Below are positions 1 through 7,288 of a stretch of DNA of 8,791 nucleotides, piece after piece (positions within the stretch are counted from its first letter, which is position 1; each line of letters opens with the position of its first letter). A program made the translations under genes and the position numbers. Under the pieces are notes generated by a model, which saw nothing but the letters and a program-made list of their open reading frames with translations, was not told the origin of the DNA and did no database searches. The stretch comes from Prosthecobacter sp. (GTDB taxonomy: Bacteria; Verrucomicrobiota; Verrucomicrobiia; Verrucomicrobiales; Verrucomicrobiaceae): the NCBI GenBank assembly GCA_020216965.1, contig JAIWOJ010000056.1, forward strand, positions 1 to 8,791. Reading direction: 5' to 3'.

Positions 1-16
1 GTGTCCATCAAGGCTC

Positions 17-1774
17 TCATTTGAAGACCACATCGACGCCCATGACACTCTTGGAGGCAAAACCTGGTATCCAATGCGGCCGACGGGCAGCGATGACGCG
101 GTAGATCAGTGATAGACCGTTAAGAATGATGATCCGGTCCACCACCCGGTAACCTCGTTGTCGGCGCATCAGGAAAGCGACAGCCCACGCGAGATACCTC
201 GGATTGAGCAAGAGGGGCTTAAAGTCCGTCTTCACACGGTAGCGGGCACGCAGTCCCTTTTTGGGATATTTGGCCTTGTAAGCGGCCTTAGCCTCCAGCA
301 GCCGAGATTCAATATCCTGAGCGTCCTCTGCAAAGTAATATTCTCGGCTCAGAGCCAAGATGTAGAAAGTGTCTGCCATGTATCGGATGTCATCTACCGG
401 CAGCCCAACACGTTGTGCTAAAGGCATCATGCGCTCCAGGTTATCTAGACAGCGGCGCGCACTGCGTAAGGCGGCGTCTGCATCGCGAACGAAAAAGCGC
501 AGCAACCGCCGCAGACTATGGGAGACAAAGATGTTTCCCCAATATACCTGAAGCATCGGAGGGATGCGCACACGTCGGAAGAAAAGTTTCTGACGAGCAT
601 ATTCTTGGATGTAAAGAAGCTCTCTCACGCACTCATCCGCCAGGCGCAGCAGTTCCATCAGCGCATCAGGATCATTCAGTCCACGCTCAGAAGCAAAGGC
701 ACGCACAGCATCCTCTACCAGCCAACCGTCCTTAAACACGCGCATGGTAGTGTAGGTATTTAAGTCCGTCCATACCGCCTCTGGATCTAAAAAGGCCAGC
801 CTGCGAAAGGGCACCCATCCGCCCGTCTGGCACCAAACCATACACCCGATGACATTGTCTGCTTGCCGCAACTCCCGTGCATACTGCTCATAGATCCAGC
901 ACACAGGGCTTGGATACTCACCGCATCCTTCATACTCACGCCGTGTCTGTAATTCTACGATCTTAGGCAGCGGTGTGCGAAAGAAGTTCTGATTCAGTGG
1001 CAGGTAGCGGAAAAAATCACTCTCTCCGTATTTCATGGAGACCACCAGTGCCTGGCTTGTGATGCCGCCAAACACTTTCGCGAAAGTCTCACGATGCCAC
1101 ATGAGATCACCGATAGGATACGCCCCGACGGTCCAAGTGCGGAAGATGAGCCTGCGCCCGTGCTTTTCAAAAACTGGTAGCAACTCTTCCAGCATATGTC
1201 TGGCGTCATAAGGAGTCTTAATCACAAGCTGACTGTGAAAATCATCCCTGACATCCTTACCATCAGATTCTCCGATGCGGACGATGACACCCGCGACTTC
1301 TGGAAAATCCGCTAGGAATCGATCTAGCAGTTCAGCGAGGTAGGAATTGACACTTCGCCGGGCGATGCGCAGACGCTTTAGCAGCCAAGGCGTCGCGGAG
1401 AAAACATCCATGGTGACATGCACTGCCAAGCCTGCCTGGCTGAGCACACGCAAACATTTCCCCATCTCCACTCGATAGCGTGAAATCCGCTGACGGACCT
1501 CAGGCTCCAGGTATTCATGATCGGCTAAGTGTGCCACATCATCGATGGAGGCTGCATTAAAGCCCCAGGCTGACGCCTGGCGGGCTAGCACATTCAGCTC
1601 TTGGCACACACGCTCCCACCAGGCCGGTCCTTGATGGCCTGCATGTTGCCAAGGAATTTTCGACCAGTTAATGACGCGCCTGTCATATCCTCGGAAAAAG
1701 GGGCCAATAGCGTCTATGATACAAAGTTGATTCACAGTGATTGTCTTCCCCCAGCTTCGGGCTGCGTCAATCAA
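17..1774 (-). CDS. GH67-like (alpha-glucuronidase-fold) TIM-barrel protein, function unproven
   Basis: A 585-residue protein with no signal peptide or membrane segment, so probably cytoplasmic. I recognise the order of motifs of the GH67 alpha-glucuronidase barrel: a strand GVIVRIGESDG (residues 162-172) where GH67 has its acid glutamate, a strand LIFRTW (209-214), SMKYGESDFF (246-255), and VELQTRREYEG (273-283) where GH67 has its second carboxylate pair. E169, D253 and E280 would be the equivalents of the acid and the two carboxylates; the D-to-E spacing is close to that of GH67. Residues 340-585 are mostly helical, like the GH67 C-terminal domain. The N-terminal alpha/beta domain of true GH67 enzymes (about 700 aa) is absent, so substrate may differ. 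The ORF opens with TTG at 1774 just after an in-frame TAG; a GTG at 1735 with GGGGAAG upstream is an equally good start. The neighbours give no carbohydrate context. Barrel family fairly likely; activity and substrate unknown. Confidence 0.62.
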   Translation of the reverse strand: MIDAARSWGKTITVNQLCIIDAIGPFFRGYDRRVINWSKIPWQHAGHQGPAWWERVCQELNVLARQASAWGFNAASIDDVAHLADHEYLEPEVRQRISRYRVEMGKCLRVLSQAGLAVHVTMDVFSATPWLLKRLRIARRSVNSYLAELLDRFLADFPEVAGVIVRIGESDGKDVRDDFHSQLVIKTPYDARHMLEELLPVFEKHGRRLIFRTWTVGAYPIGDLMWHRETFAKVFGGITSQALVVSMKYGESDFFRYLPLNQNFFRTPLPKIVELQTRREYEGCGEYPSPVCWIYEQYARELRQADNVIGCMVWCQTGGWVPFRRLAFLDPEAVWTDLNTYTTMRVFKDGWLVEDAVRAFASERGLNDPDALMELLRLADECVRELLYIQEYARQKLFFRRVRIPPMLQVYWGNIFVSHSLRRLLRFFVRDADAALRSARRCLDNLERMMPLAQRVGLPVDDIRYMADTFYILALSREYYFAEDAQDIESRLLEAKAAYKAKYPKKGLRARYRVKTDFKPLLLNPRYLAWAVAFLMRRQRGYRVVDRIIILNGLSLIYRVIAARRPHWIPGFASKSVMGVDVVFK

Positions 1775-1856
1775 AGGCTATGTGACGGAGAATGCAGATG
1801 AATCCTAGAACCTAGAAAATGTTAATAATGGCACATTTCCTGCCTTAATTCCTAGG
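1775..1856. promoter_or_regulatory. Divergent intergenic region with tandem CCTAGAA heptamer
   Basis: This 82-base gap separates the GH67-like gene (leftward) from the glutaminase fusion gene (rightward), so it should hold both promoters. It is more AT-rich than its flanks. Visible elements are a perfect tandem heptamer CCTAGAA at 1804-1817, a palindromic CCTAGG at 1851-1856 just before the glutaminase ATG, and an AT run TTAATAAT around 1822-1829 that could serve as a -10 element. I see no convincing -35 partner on either strand and no good Shine-Dalgarno before the ATG. Promoter placement is therefore inference from gene orientation. Confidence 0.3.
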
Positions 1857-3677
1857 ATGCTCTCTCCCATCCAAGAGTATCTGGAAAAACTTCATGCCCG
1901 TTATGCATCCGTCATGGATGGTCATGTCGCTGACTACATCCCCGAACTTTCAAAAGCGGACCCGCGATGGTTTGGAATCTGCATCGCTACCCGTGATGGG
2001 CATGTGTATGAGGTGGGTGATACGCGCCAGCCATTCACCATTCAGTCGATCTCCAAGGCTCTGGCATACGGTCTGGCGCTAGAGGACCGGGGAGAGGAAT
2101 ATGTGCTAGGAAAAATTGGCGTGGAGCCCTCGGGGGAGGCTTTCAATGCCATCAGCCTCAAGGAAGGCACGGGTACTCCTTTTAATCCAATGATCAATGC
2201 CGGCGCGATTGCTACTTGTGGCCAAGTTCTGACCAAAGATGGAAAGACTCGCTTTCAAAGATTGTTAAGCTACCTGGGGGGAATCGCCGGGCGAGAATTG
2301 GATATTGATGAGGTCGTTTATCGCAGCGAAAGCGAGACAGGCCACCGCAATCGCGCCATTGGTTGGCTCTTGAGGAACTTTGAGATCCTTGAGGAAGATC
2401 CGCATGAGACCTTAGAAACTTACTTTCAACAGTGCTCCATCCGTGTGACCTGTCGCGACCTCGCACTCATGGGAGCCACTTTGGCAAACCAAGGTGTGCA
2501 ACCTCTAACCCGGAAACGTGCCATCGCAGCCCAGTATGTAGACAACATCCTCGGCGTGATGGCGACTTGTGGGATGTATGACTGGTCAGGCGAATGGATT
2601 TATCGTGTAGGATTGCCTGCAAAAAGTGGGGTTGGGGGCGGCATCCTCGCTGTCTTACCTGGACAGTTGGGGATCGGCGTCTTTTCCCCTCCCCTGGATG
2701 CTCAAGGAAATAGCCTGCGTGGCATCAAAGTGTGCATGGATCTTACCCGAGAGCTTTCGCTGCACATGATGAACCCCACAGCCACACCAAGGACGGCCGT
2801 GCGGCTATCCTACCATGGCGGTGAGGTTAGCGCACGAAGGAGATTGCCAGGCCAGGCTCGTGAGACACTAAAAAATCATGGTTCCAGCATCCAAGTATTA
2901 GAACTCCAAGGCGGGTTGATATTTGCTACCTTTGAACCCGTCATGCGCCATGCCATTCAGCTTTCCAATGCAGGCTGTCGGCATCTCATCTTCGACCTGC
3001 GCTCCGTAGTAACGGCCAATTCTGTGAGCCTCAAGCTCATGGCTGATTTAAGGAAAAGACTATCTGCCTCAGGCGTCGAAGTCGTCATCTGCCAGCCGGG
3101 CAGTCTGACAAGCCGCCTCCTGGAAGCGGGTGTCCCAGCTACTTCGATCTTTGCCACAGTAGATGCAGCTCTGGAGACTTGTGAAGACGCGCTACTGATG
3201 TCTGTGACCGGGGCCAGTTGGCGACCCGCGAGGGCACTTGAACTTTGGGAATGCTCTATTTTCCAAACCTGCACGCAGGGTGAGCAGCGAATTTTAGAGC
3301 GTGAACTGGAGAAGCGCACCTTCAAACCAGGTGATCTACTCATCCGCAGCGGTGACAGTTCCGAAGAAATGTATGTCATCCTGGAGGGAAATGTGGAAGT
3401 TCAGATCATGGAGGAAAGCGGCATGAAGCGCCGCGTGGATGTGCTGGCTGCTGGAATGGCTGTAGGAGAGATGGCCTTTTTAGACAATTCTCCACGTTCA
3501 GCAGATGTAGCAGCGATGGATCATGTGACCTGCTTGGTCATTACACGCATTTGGTTCACCGGCCTATCAGACGCATTGCCTCATTTGAAGATTAAACTGC
3601 TGCAAAGCCTGCTGAAAGAGGTCTCGGCACGGCTTCGTCAAGCCAATACGGAGATCAGTGCTCTCCAGCGAGCTTGA
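1857..3677 (+). CDS. glsA: Glutaminase A fused to STAS and cyclic-nucleotide-binding domains
   Basis: Hydrolyses L-glutamine to glutamate and ammonia, presumably in the cytoplasm. Residues 1 to about 308 form a complete glutaminase domain of the serine beta-lactamase-like fold: the S-x-x-K pair is S64/K67 in FTIQSISK, followed by NPMINAGAI (N114), the SESE/HRN segment (E160, N165), Y189 in ETYFQQCS, Y241 in CGMYDWSG, and AKSGVGGGI (255-263). Free-standing bacterial glutaminases are about 310 aa; this protein has 606. Residues about 330-445 look like a STAS domain, with NAGCRHLIFDLRSV as its core strand; the usual DSSG-type phosphorylation motif reads TANSV (386-390), so it is probably not phosphorylated there. 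Residues about 465-600 are a cyclic-nucleotide-binding domain with an intact phosphate-binding cassette, GEMAFLDNSPRSADV (537-551; E538, R547). This implies ligand control of the enzyme, which is inference. The comF gene follows by 38 bases. The ATG start fits the family. Confidence 0.93.
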   Translation: MLSPIQEYLEKLHARYASVMDGHVADYIPELSKADPRWFGICIATRDGHVYEVGDTRQPFTIQSISKALAYGLALEDRGEEYVLGKIGVEPSGEAFNAISLKEGTGTPFNPMINAGAIATCGQVLTKDGKTRFQRLLSYLGGIAGRELDIDEVVYRSESETGHRNRAIGWLLRNFEILEEDPHETLETYFQQCSIRVTCRDLALMGATLANQGVQPLTRKRAIAAQYVDNILGVMATCGMYDWSGEWIYRVGLPAKSGVGGGILAVLPGQLGIGVFSPPLDAQGNSLRGIKVCMDLTRELSLHMMNPTATPRTAVRLSYHGGEVSARRRLPGQARETLKNHGSSIQVLELQGGLIFATFEPVMRHAIQLSNAGCRHLIFDLRSVVTANSVSLKLMADLRKRLSASGVEVVICQPGSLTSRLLEAGVPATSIFATVDAALETCEDALLMSVTGASWRPARALELWECSIFQTCTQGEQRILERELEKRTFKPGDLLIRSGDSSEEMYVILEGNVEVQIMEESGMKRRVDVLAAGMAVGEMAFLDNSPRSADVAAMDHVTCLVITRIWFTGLSDALPHLKIKLLQSLLKEVSARLRQANTEISALQRA

Positions 3678-3715
3678 AATGGCAGAGACTTGCGCAATGC
3701 CCGCTTAGCCGCGAC

Positions 3716-4540
3716 ATGGGCAGCATGTTCCAAACTGCTGCCGCCAAGCTAAAGAACCTGAGGTATGAAAAAACGCCTCAGATTATCTCTCAAGGCTTGC
3801 GCTTGCTTTACCCGCCCCTGTGTCGTGCCTGCGACAAGAACCTAGCAGCAGAACCAGAAAGTTCGGGGCTAGATGCTTGGCTCTGCCCTAGCTGCCTTGT
3901 CCAGGTGGAGCGCATCACGCCTCCTTTCTGCAGGATTTGTGGAGAATCGTTTTCTGGAGCAATCGATCATGCCTTTACCTGCCCCAACTGCGCGGGCCGT
4001 CGAATGGCCTTCGACTTTGCAATTTCAGCATACAAAGCACAAGGTCCACTGAGGCATCTGATTCATCGCTTCAAATACGGGAAAGATATATCCCTGCGTG
4101 GTGCCCTGTCCGATGCAATGCTAGCCACCCTTGAAGACCCTAGGCTAGTGCAGGAGAATCTATCACGGTGGCTGCTGGTGCCTGTGCCATTGCACTGGTC
4201 TAGGAAAATTGTGCGTGGTTTTAATCAGAGTTGGGAGCTATGTTGTCAGCTCTCTGATCGCACGGGCATCCCAGCCTTGCAGGCTCTGCGACGTGTGAAC
4301 CGCACGCAGCGCCAAGCATTGCTAAACCGAAAGCAACGTCTGGTGAACATGCGAGGTGTCTTTTGCCTGAAAAATGCCTGGCTGCCCCCTTGGCGTGCTA
4401 AGGCAAGACTTCAGGGAGCCAACGTGCTGCTTGTGGATGATGTGCTGACGACGGGCGCCACAGCACATGAATGCGCCCGTGTGCTGCGGACTCAGGCTGG
4501 GGTGCAAAAAGTGGTGGTCATCACCGCTGTGCGTGGCTAG
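3716..4540 (+). CDS. comF: ComF family protein (double zinc finger plus phosphoribosyltransferase domain)
   Basis: A 274-residue ComF/GntX-type protein. In competent bacteria ComF is a cytosolic factor for uptake of transforming DNA; elsewhere the role of the family is less clear. The N-terminal part has four Cys pairs: C36/C39, C57/C60, C72/C75 and C89/C92, a double zinc-ribbon pattern. Next come family motifs YKAQGPLRHLIHRFKYG (106-122) and LVPVPLHWSRKIVRGFNQ (154-171), then the PRPP-binding loop VLLVDDVLTTGAT (237-249) of type I phosphoribosyltransferases. All key elements are present. The reading frame stays open back to a TTG at 3674 that overlaps the glutaminase stop, but homologs begin shortly before the first Cys pair, so an ATG at 3716 or 3725 is more likely; neither has a clear ribosome-binding site. 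The 38-base spacing suggests co-transcription with the glutaminase gene. Whether this organism is naturally competent cannot be told from here. Confidence 0.9.
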   Translation: MGSMFQTAAAKLKNLRYEKTPQIISQGLRLLYPPLCRACDKNLAAEPESSGLDAWLCPSCLVQVERITPPFCRICGESFSGAIDHAFTCPNCAGRRMAFDFAISAYKAQGPLRHLIHRFKYGKDISLRGALSDAMLATLEDPRLVQENLSRWLLVPVPLHWSRKIVRGFNQSWELCCQLSDRTGIPALQALRRVNRTQRQALLNRKQRLVNMRGVFCLKNAWLPPWRAKARLQGANVLLVDDVLTTGATAHECARVLRTQAGVQKVVVITAVRG

Positions 4541-4667
4541 TCTGACTGTATGTCCGGCTAGGCTGGACCAATTTCATCCAGGCTGGACGGGTGTCTAGCC
4601 GCCCGATTGGCAGTCCATGCTGGGGAATGGAAGAAAGAGGCCCGCCTGGTGGCAAGCACCAACCAAC
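4541..4667. promoter_or_regulatory. comF-accD intergenic region with 9-bp direct repeat
   Basis: These 127 bases probably contain the accD promoter. AGGCTGGAC occurs at 4560-4568 and 4580-4588, exactly 20 bp apart, which places both copies on the same face of the helix. The arms GGCTAG (4556-4561) and CTAGCC (4595-4600) enclose them symmetrically. A short stem CTGGA/TCCAG (4563-4567, 4576-4580) can also form, but it has no T tract after it, so I do not call a terminator. An in-frame ATG at 4617 would extend AccD by 17 residues into this region. Regulatory use of the repeat is inference. Confidence 0.3.
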
Positions 4668-5501
4668 ATGGGAATTTTTACAAAGCGCTCGATCGATAAC
4701 CTTGGAGAGAAGAAAAAAGACATGCCCGAAGGGCTGTGGACAAAGTGTCCTTCCTGCGGGGAGAGCCTTTTTGAGCAAGCCCTTGCAAAAAACCTCCGCG
4801 TCTGCACGCAATGCGGATACCACTTTACGATCAGTAGTGGTGAGCGGATTAGTAGTCTCGTGGATGAGGGAAGCTTTGAGGAAATGGACTTGCAAATCGA
4901 CTCGGTGGATGCCCTGGGCTTTAAGGGCTATGTGGACAAGGTGCGTGCCTACCAAGGTAAGACTGGCCTCAAGGAAGCTGTCGTCACCGGGCGCGCGAAT
5001 ATTGAGAGCATCCCTGTTTTATTGGCTATCATGGACTTTCGTTTTCTGGGCGCGAGTATGGGTAGTGTGGTTGGGGAAAAAATCACTCGCGCTATTGAAA
5101 CAGCCACGGCGGAGCGCAAAGCGGTCATCGTCTTCTCAGCCTCTGGCGGTGCACGAATGCACGAAGGCATCCTGAGCCTCATGCAGATGGCAAAGACGAG
5201 TGGGGCACTAGCACGCCATGCTGAGGCTAGGCTTCCCTACATCTCGGTGCTAACCCATCCAACCACAGGCGGCGTGACAGCTAGCTTTGCCACACTGGGG
5301 GATATCATCATCGCTGAGCCAAAGTGCATGATCGGCTTTGCTGGGCCGCGTGTGGTCAAGGAGACGACTCATGCCGATCTGCCGCCAGGCTTTCAGACGG
5401 CGGAGTTCATGATGCAGCATGGCCTCGTGGACATGATCGTGGAGCGTAAAGACATGCGTGCCAAGCTGGCTGCGGTGCTCCGCTATGCCAGCCGACCCTG
5501 A
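4668..5501 (+). CDS. accD: Acetyl-CoA carboxylase carboxyltransferase subunit beta
   Basis: Beta subunit of the carboxyltransferase that moves the carboxyl group from carboxybiotin to acetyl-CoA, giving malonyl-CoA for fatty acid synthesis; it works with AccA in an A2B2 complex. The 277-residue product starts MGIFTKR and has the zinc ribbon CPSC (C27/C30) and CTQC (C46/C49). The crotonase-like carboxyltransferase core follows: FLGASMGSVVGEKI (127-139), SASGGARMHEG (157-167), THPTTGGVTASFATLGD (196-212) and IGFAGPRVV (222-230), then GFQTAEFMMQHGLVDMIVER (241-260), a hallmark near the C-terminus. E. coli AccD is about 304 aa, so length is normal. The frame is open back to an ATG at 4617; I prefer 4668 because MGIF matches where the family begins, but no ribosome-binding site decides it. 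The AraC-type gene follows by 16 bases, and accA is not in the window. Confidence 0.97.
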   Translation: MGIFTKRSIDNLGEKKKDMPEGLWTKCPSCGESLFEQALAKNLRVCTQCGYHFTISSGERISSLVDEGSFEEMDLQIDSVDALGFKGYVDKVRAYQGKTGLKEAVVTGRANIESIPVLLAIMDFRFLGASMGSVVGEKITRAIETATAERKAVIVFSASGGARMHEGILSLMQMAKTSGALARHAEARLPYISVLTHPTTGGVTASFATLGDIIIAEPKCMIGFAGPRVVKETTHADLPPGFQTAEFMMQHGLVDMIVERKDMRAKLAAVLRYASRP

Positions 5502-5517
5502 GCGGCCCTGCCATAGC

Positions 5518-6396
5518 ATGATTGCCACGAACCAAGCGGAATATTTTTCCACGCAGGTTCTCAGGACGCGGCGCTTTTATCTTACTGGATGGAAGCGCCA
5601 GTTTGCTGAGAAGCCGATTCCGCCTTGGGCTCTAGTTGCGGGTGGTTGTGAGTGGTGTGCGCCCGATTTTATCATTGAGCGCAAAAGCCTGCCCTTTACC
5701 GCCTTTGAATTTGTGGCCCGAGGTTCTGGTTGGCTGACCTTAGGGGGGCGGCGTCTGGAGATTTCAGCCGGTCATGCATTCTTCTATTCGCCAGCCATGC
5801 CTCATGTGATCCAGTCAGCAGAGGCGGATCCGCTGGTGAAGTATTTTTTCAATCTATCCGGACCAGGAGCGGAAGCAGTTTTATCGAGCCTGTCTCTGGA
5901 ACCAGGAACTCTGATCCGTGTCATGGACGCGAGCCGTGTCACTGCCCTGATGGAGGAGGTGATCGACCATGCCTTGAGAACCAGCCCGTCTTCTGTGCTC
6001 GCAGCACGTGCAGCTCTGGGATATGCCCTCGTGTTATGCGCGGATTCGCGCCAGGGTGCAACCTCTCGATACGATCCGGCTTACTCCACCTACCTGCGCT
6101 GCCGCGGGCATTTATTGCGGAATTATCCAGTGCTAGCCAGCGTCTGCCAGGCTGCGGGTCACTGTCACGTCTCCGCAGCCTACATGACGCGCCTCTTCAA
6201 ACGCTACGATACCGAGACGCCGCTGGAATGTTTGGTGCGTCTGAAAATGAGTCAAGCCATGGTGAAATTGCGCACCCCCGGAGTGCAGGTCAAATCTGTG
6301 GCGCATGAGCTTGGCTACAAGTCACCGGCGCATTTCTCCAGAGCCTTTAAGGCTTGGTGTGGGCGCTCCCCTGTGGAGGTGAGAGATCACGGATGA
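5518..6396 (+). CDS. AraC family transcriptional regulator
   Basis: A 292-residue cytoplasmic transcription factor. Residues about 45-115 resemble the AraC-type cupin sensor domain: FEFVARGSGWLTLGGRRLEI (63-82), then AGHAFFYSPAMPHVIQ (84-99), the usual 'proper place for a small ligand' layout. Residues about 195-290 are the double helix-turn-helix of the family: the first unit contains YPVLASVCQAAGHCHVSAAY (203-222) and the second VKSVAHELGYKSPAHFSRAF (258-277), the latter matching the family signature, ending in CGRSP (281-285). In other members such a sensor often binds a sugar; no sugar gene lies beside it here, so the ligand is unknown. The frame is open to a GTG at 5458 and an ATG at 5485 inside accD; the ATG at 5518, 16 bases after the accD stop, gives a normal-length protein. 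The gene meets folE2 tail to tail with a 12-base gap. Confidence 0.92.
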   Translation: MIATNQAEYFSTQVLRTRRFYLTGWKRQFAEKPIPPWALVAGGCEWCAPDFIIERKSLPFTAFEFVARGSGWLTLGGRRLEISAGHAFFYSPAMPHVIQSAEADPLVKYFFNLSGPGAEAVLSSLSLEPGTLIRVMDASRVTALMEEVIDHALRTSPSSVLAARAALGYALVLCADSRQGATSRYDPAYSTYLRCRGHLLRNYPVLASVCQAAGHCHVSAAYMTRLFKRYDTETPLECLVRLKMSQAMVKLRTPGVQVKSVAHELGYKSPAHFSRAFKAWCGRSPVEVRDHG

Positions 6397-6408
6397 TAAT
6401 GACGGGAT

Positions 6409-7203
6409 TTACTCCCTGCCCACTTTGCCTTCGATCACAGCCCAGGCGTTGTGGTTATGGATAGACTCATAGTTCACCGCTTCCACTTTGAACCATTTGA
6501 TGAGTTTATGTCTGCCTGCCTTGACGGCGATGCTGCGGACAAGGTCTTCGACAAAGACAGGATTGTCGTAAGCACGTTCGGTCACTGCCTTTTCGTCCTT
6601 CCGTTTGAGGACGCTGTAGAGCTCGCTGCTAGCGGAGGATTCTGCTAGCTCAATCAGATCCTCAATCCAAATGGGCTGGCGGAATCTGACAGATAGCGAG
6701 ACAAGCCCTCTTTGATTATGGGCTCCACGTTCACTGATCGCCTTGGAGCAGGGGCACAGCGTGGTCACTGGAACCTCCACCGTCACGACATAGTCGATCT
6801 TTTCTCCTTCGGCATTGACCTCAAAAATCACGCCATAATCAAGCAAGCCTTCGGCACCACTCACGGGAGCACGTTTGGCACGAAAGTAAGGGAAGCGCAT
6901 CTCGATATGGGCTTTTTCAGCATGGAGACGGGCCATGAGTTCCTTGGGCATGACAGCGATGCTGGAGACCGTCAACTCACGCCCGTGAGCATGCAGCACC
7001 TCCAGGAAACGACTCATGTGCGTGCCCTTGAAGTGATGCGGTAAATCCACAGCCATGTTGACCGTAGCTACCGTGTGCTGGGTGCTTTGGTCTCGGTCAC
7101 GAATTCGTAGGGGGAAACGCACGTCTTTAACGCCAACGCGATCGATAGGCAAACCGCGATCATCACGCTCGCTCTGAGTGTCTTTTAGCTTGGATACAGG
7201 CAT
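6409..7203 (-). CDS. folE2: GTP cyclohydrolase I, FolE2 type (GCYH-IB)
   Basis: Converts GTP to 7,8-dihydroneopterin triphosphate, the first step of folate (and queuosine-type) precursor synthesis. FolE2 is unrelated in detail to the zinc enzyme FolE and can use other divalent metals. The 264-residue product has the family features in order: SERDDRGLPIDRVGVKDVRF (11-30), DLPHHFKGTHMSRF (53-66), VPVTTLCPCSKAISERGAHN (144-163) with the probable catalytic Cys at C150 and metal-ligand candidate H162, TERAYDNPVFVED (208-220) with E209, and VEAVNYESIHNHNAW (240-254). Nothing is missing. The ATG at 7203 agrees with the family N-terminus, yet a strong hairpin ends only 15 bases upstream and no Shine-Dalgarno is visible. 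It lies downstream of rpsR in the same direction. In several bacteria folE2 is induced on zinc limitation; no Zur-type AT-rich palindrome is visible here, so such control is only a possibility. Confidence 0.96.
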   Translation of the reverse strand: MPVSKLKDTQSERDDRGLPIDRVGVKDVRFPLRIRDRDQSTQHTVATVNMAVDLPHHFKGTHMSRFLEVLHAHGRELTVSSIAVMPKELMARLHAEKAHIEMRFPYFRAKRAPVSGAEGLLDYGVIFEVNAEGEKIDYVVTVEVPVTTLCPCSKAISERGAHNQRGLVSLSVRFRQPIWIEDLIELAESSASSELYSVLKRKDEKAVTERAYDNPVFVEDLVRSIAVKAGRHKLIKWFKVEAVNYESIHNHNAWAVIEGKVGRE

Positions 7204-7210
7204 GGGGTGG

Positions 7211-7248
7211 AAAAAGGAATCCCGCTGAGGCTAGTGCCACAGCGGGAT
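7211..7248 (-). terminator. Hairpin plus T tract between rpsR and folE2 (terminator or attenuator)
   Basis: A perfect 9-bp inverted repeat, ATCCCGCTG at 7219-7227 and CAGCGGGAT at 7240-7248, encloses a 12-base loop. Read on the minus strand the stem is followed by TCCTTTTT, the usual layout of a factor-independent terminator, although the T run has only five bases and is offset by TCC. It lies 40 bases after the rpsR stop. Because folE2 starts at 7203, the structure also sits within its leader and could attenuate read-through or mask initiation. The stem is seen directly; its action is inference. Confidence 0.6.
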
Positions 7249-7288
7249 AGCTTACGATAGAAATGGCCTTGGATAAACCGAAGATTCC

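Noticed and set aside
3674..3715. TTG start for ComF that overlaps the glutaminase stop (possible translational coupling)
   Set aside because: The added 14 residues match nothing in the family, and ATG codons at 3716 and 3725 give a more usual N-terminus.
4591..5175. Plus-strand 194-residue ORF and a minus-strand ORF (4521-4955) across the comF-accD gap
   Set aside because: Both overlap accD in wrong frames and lack any motif; the AccD frame is certain.
5730..6308. Plus-strand 192-residue ORF inside the AraC-type gene
   Set aside because: A different frame of a gene with clear cupin and helix-turn-helix motifs; it shows no recognisable family features of its own.
6626..6652. Repeated CTGCTAGC word inside folE2
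   Set aside because: It encodes the ESSASS segment of a well-conserved protein region and is explained by codon repetition.
7204..7288. Zur-type operator before folE2
   Set aside because: I looked for an AT-rich palindrome of the kind known for Zur and saw only the GC-rich hairpin, so no operator is annotated.
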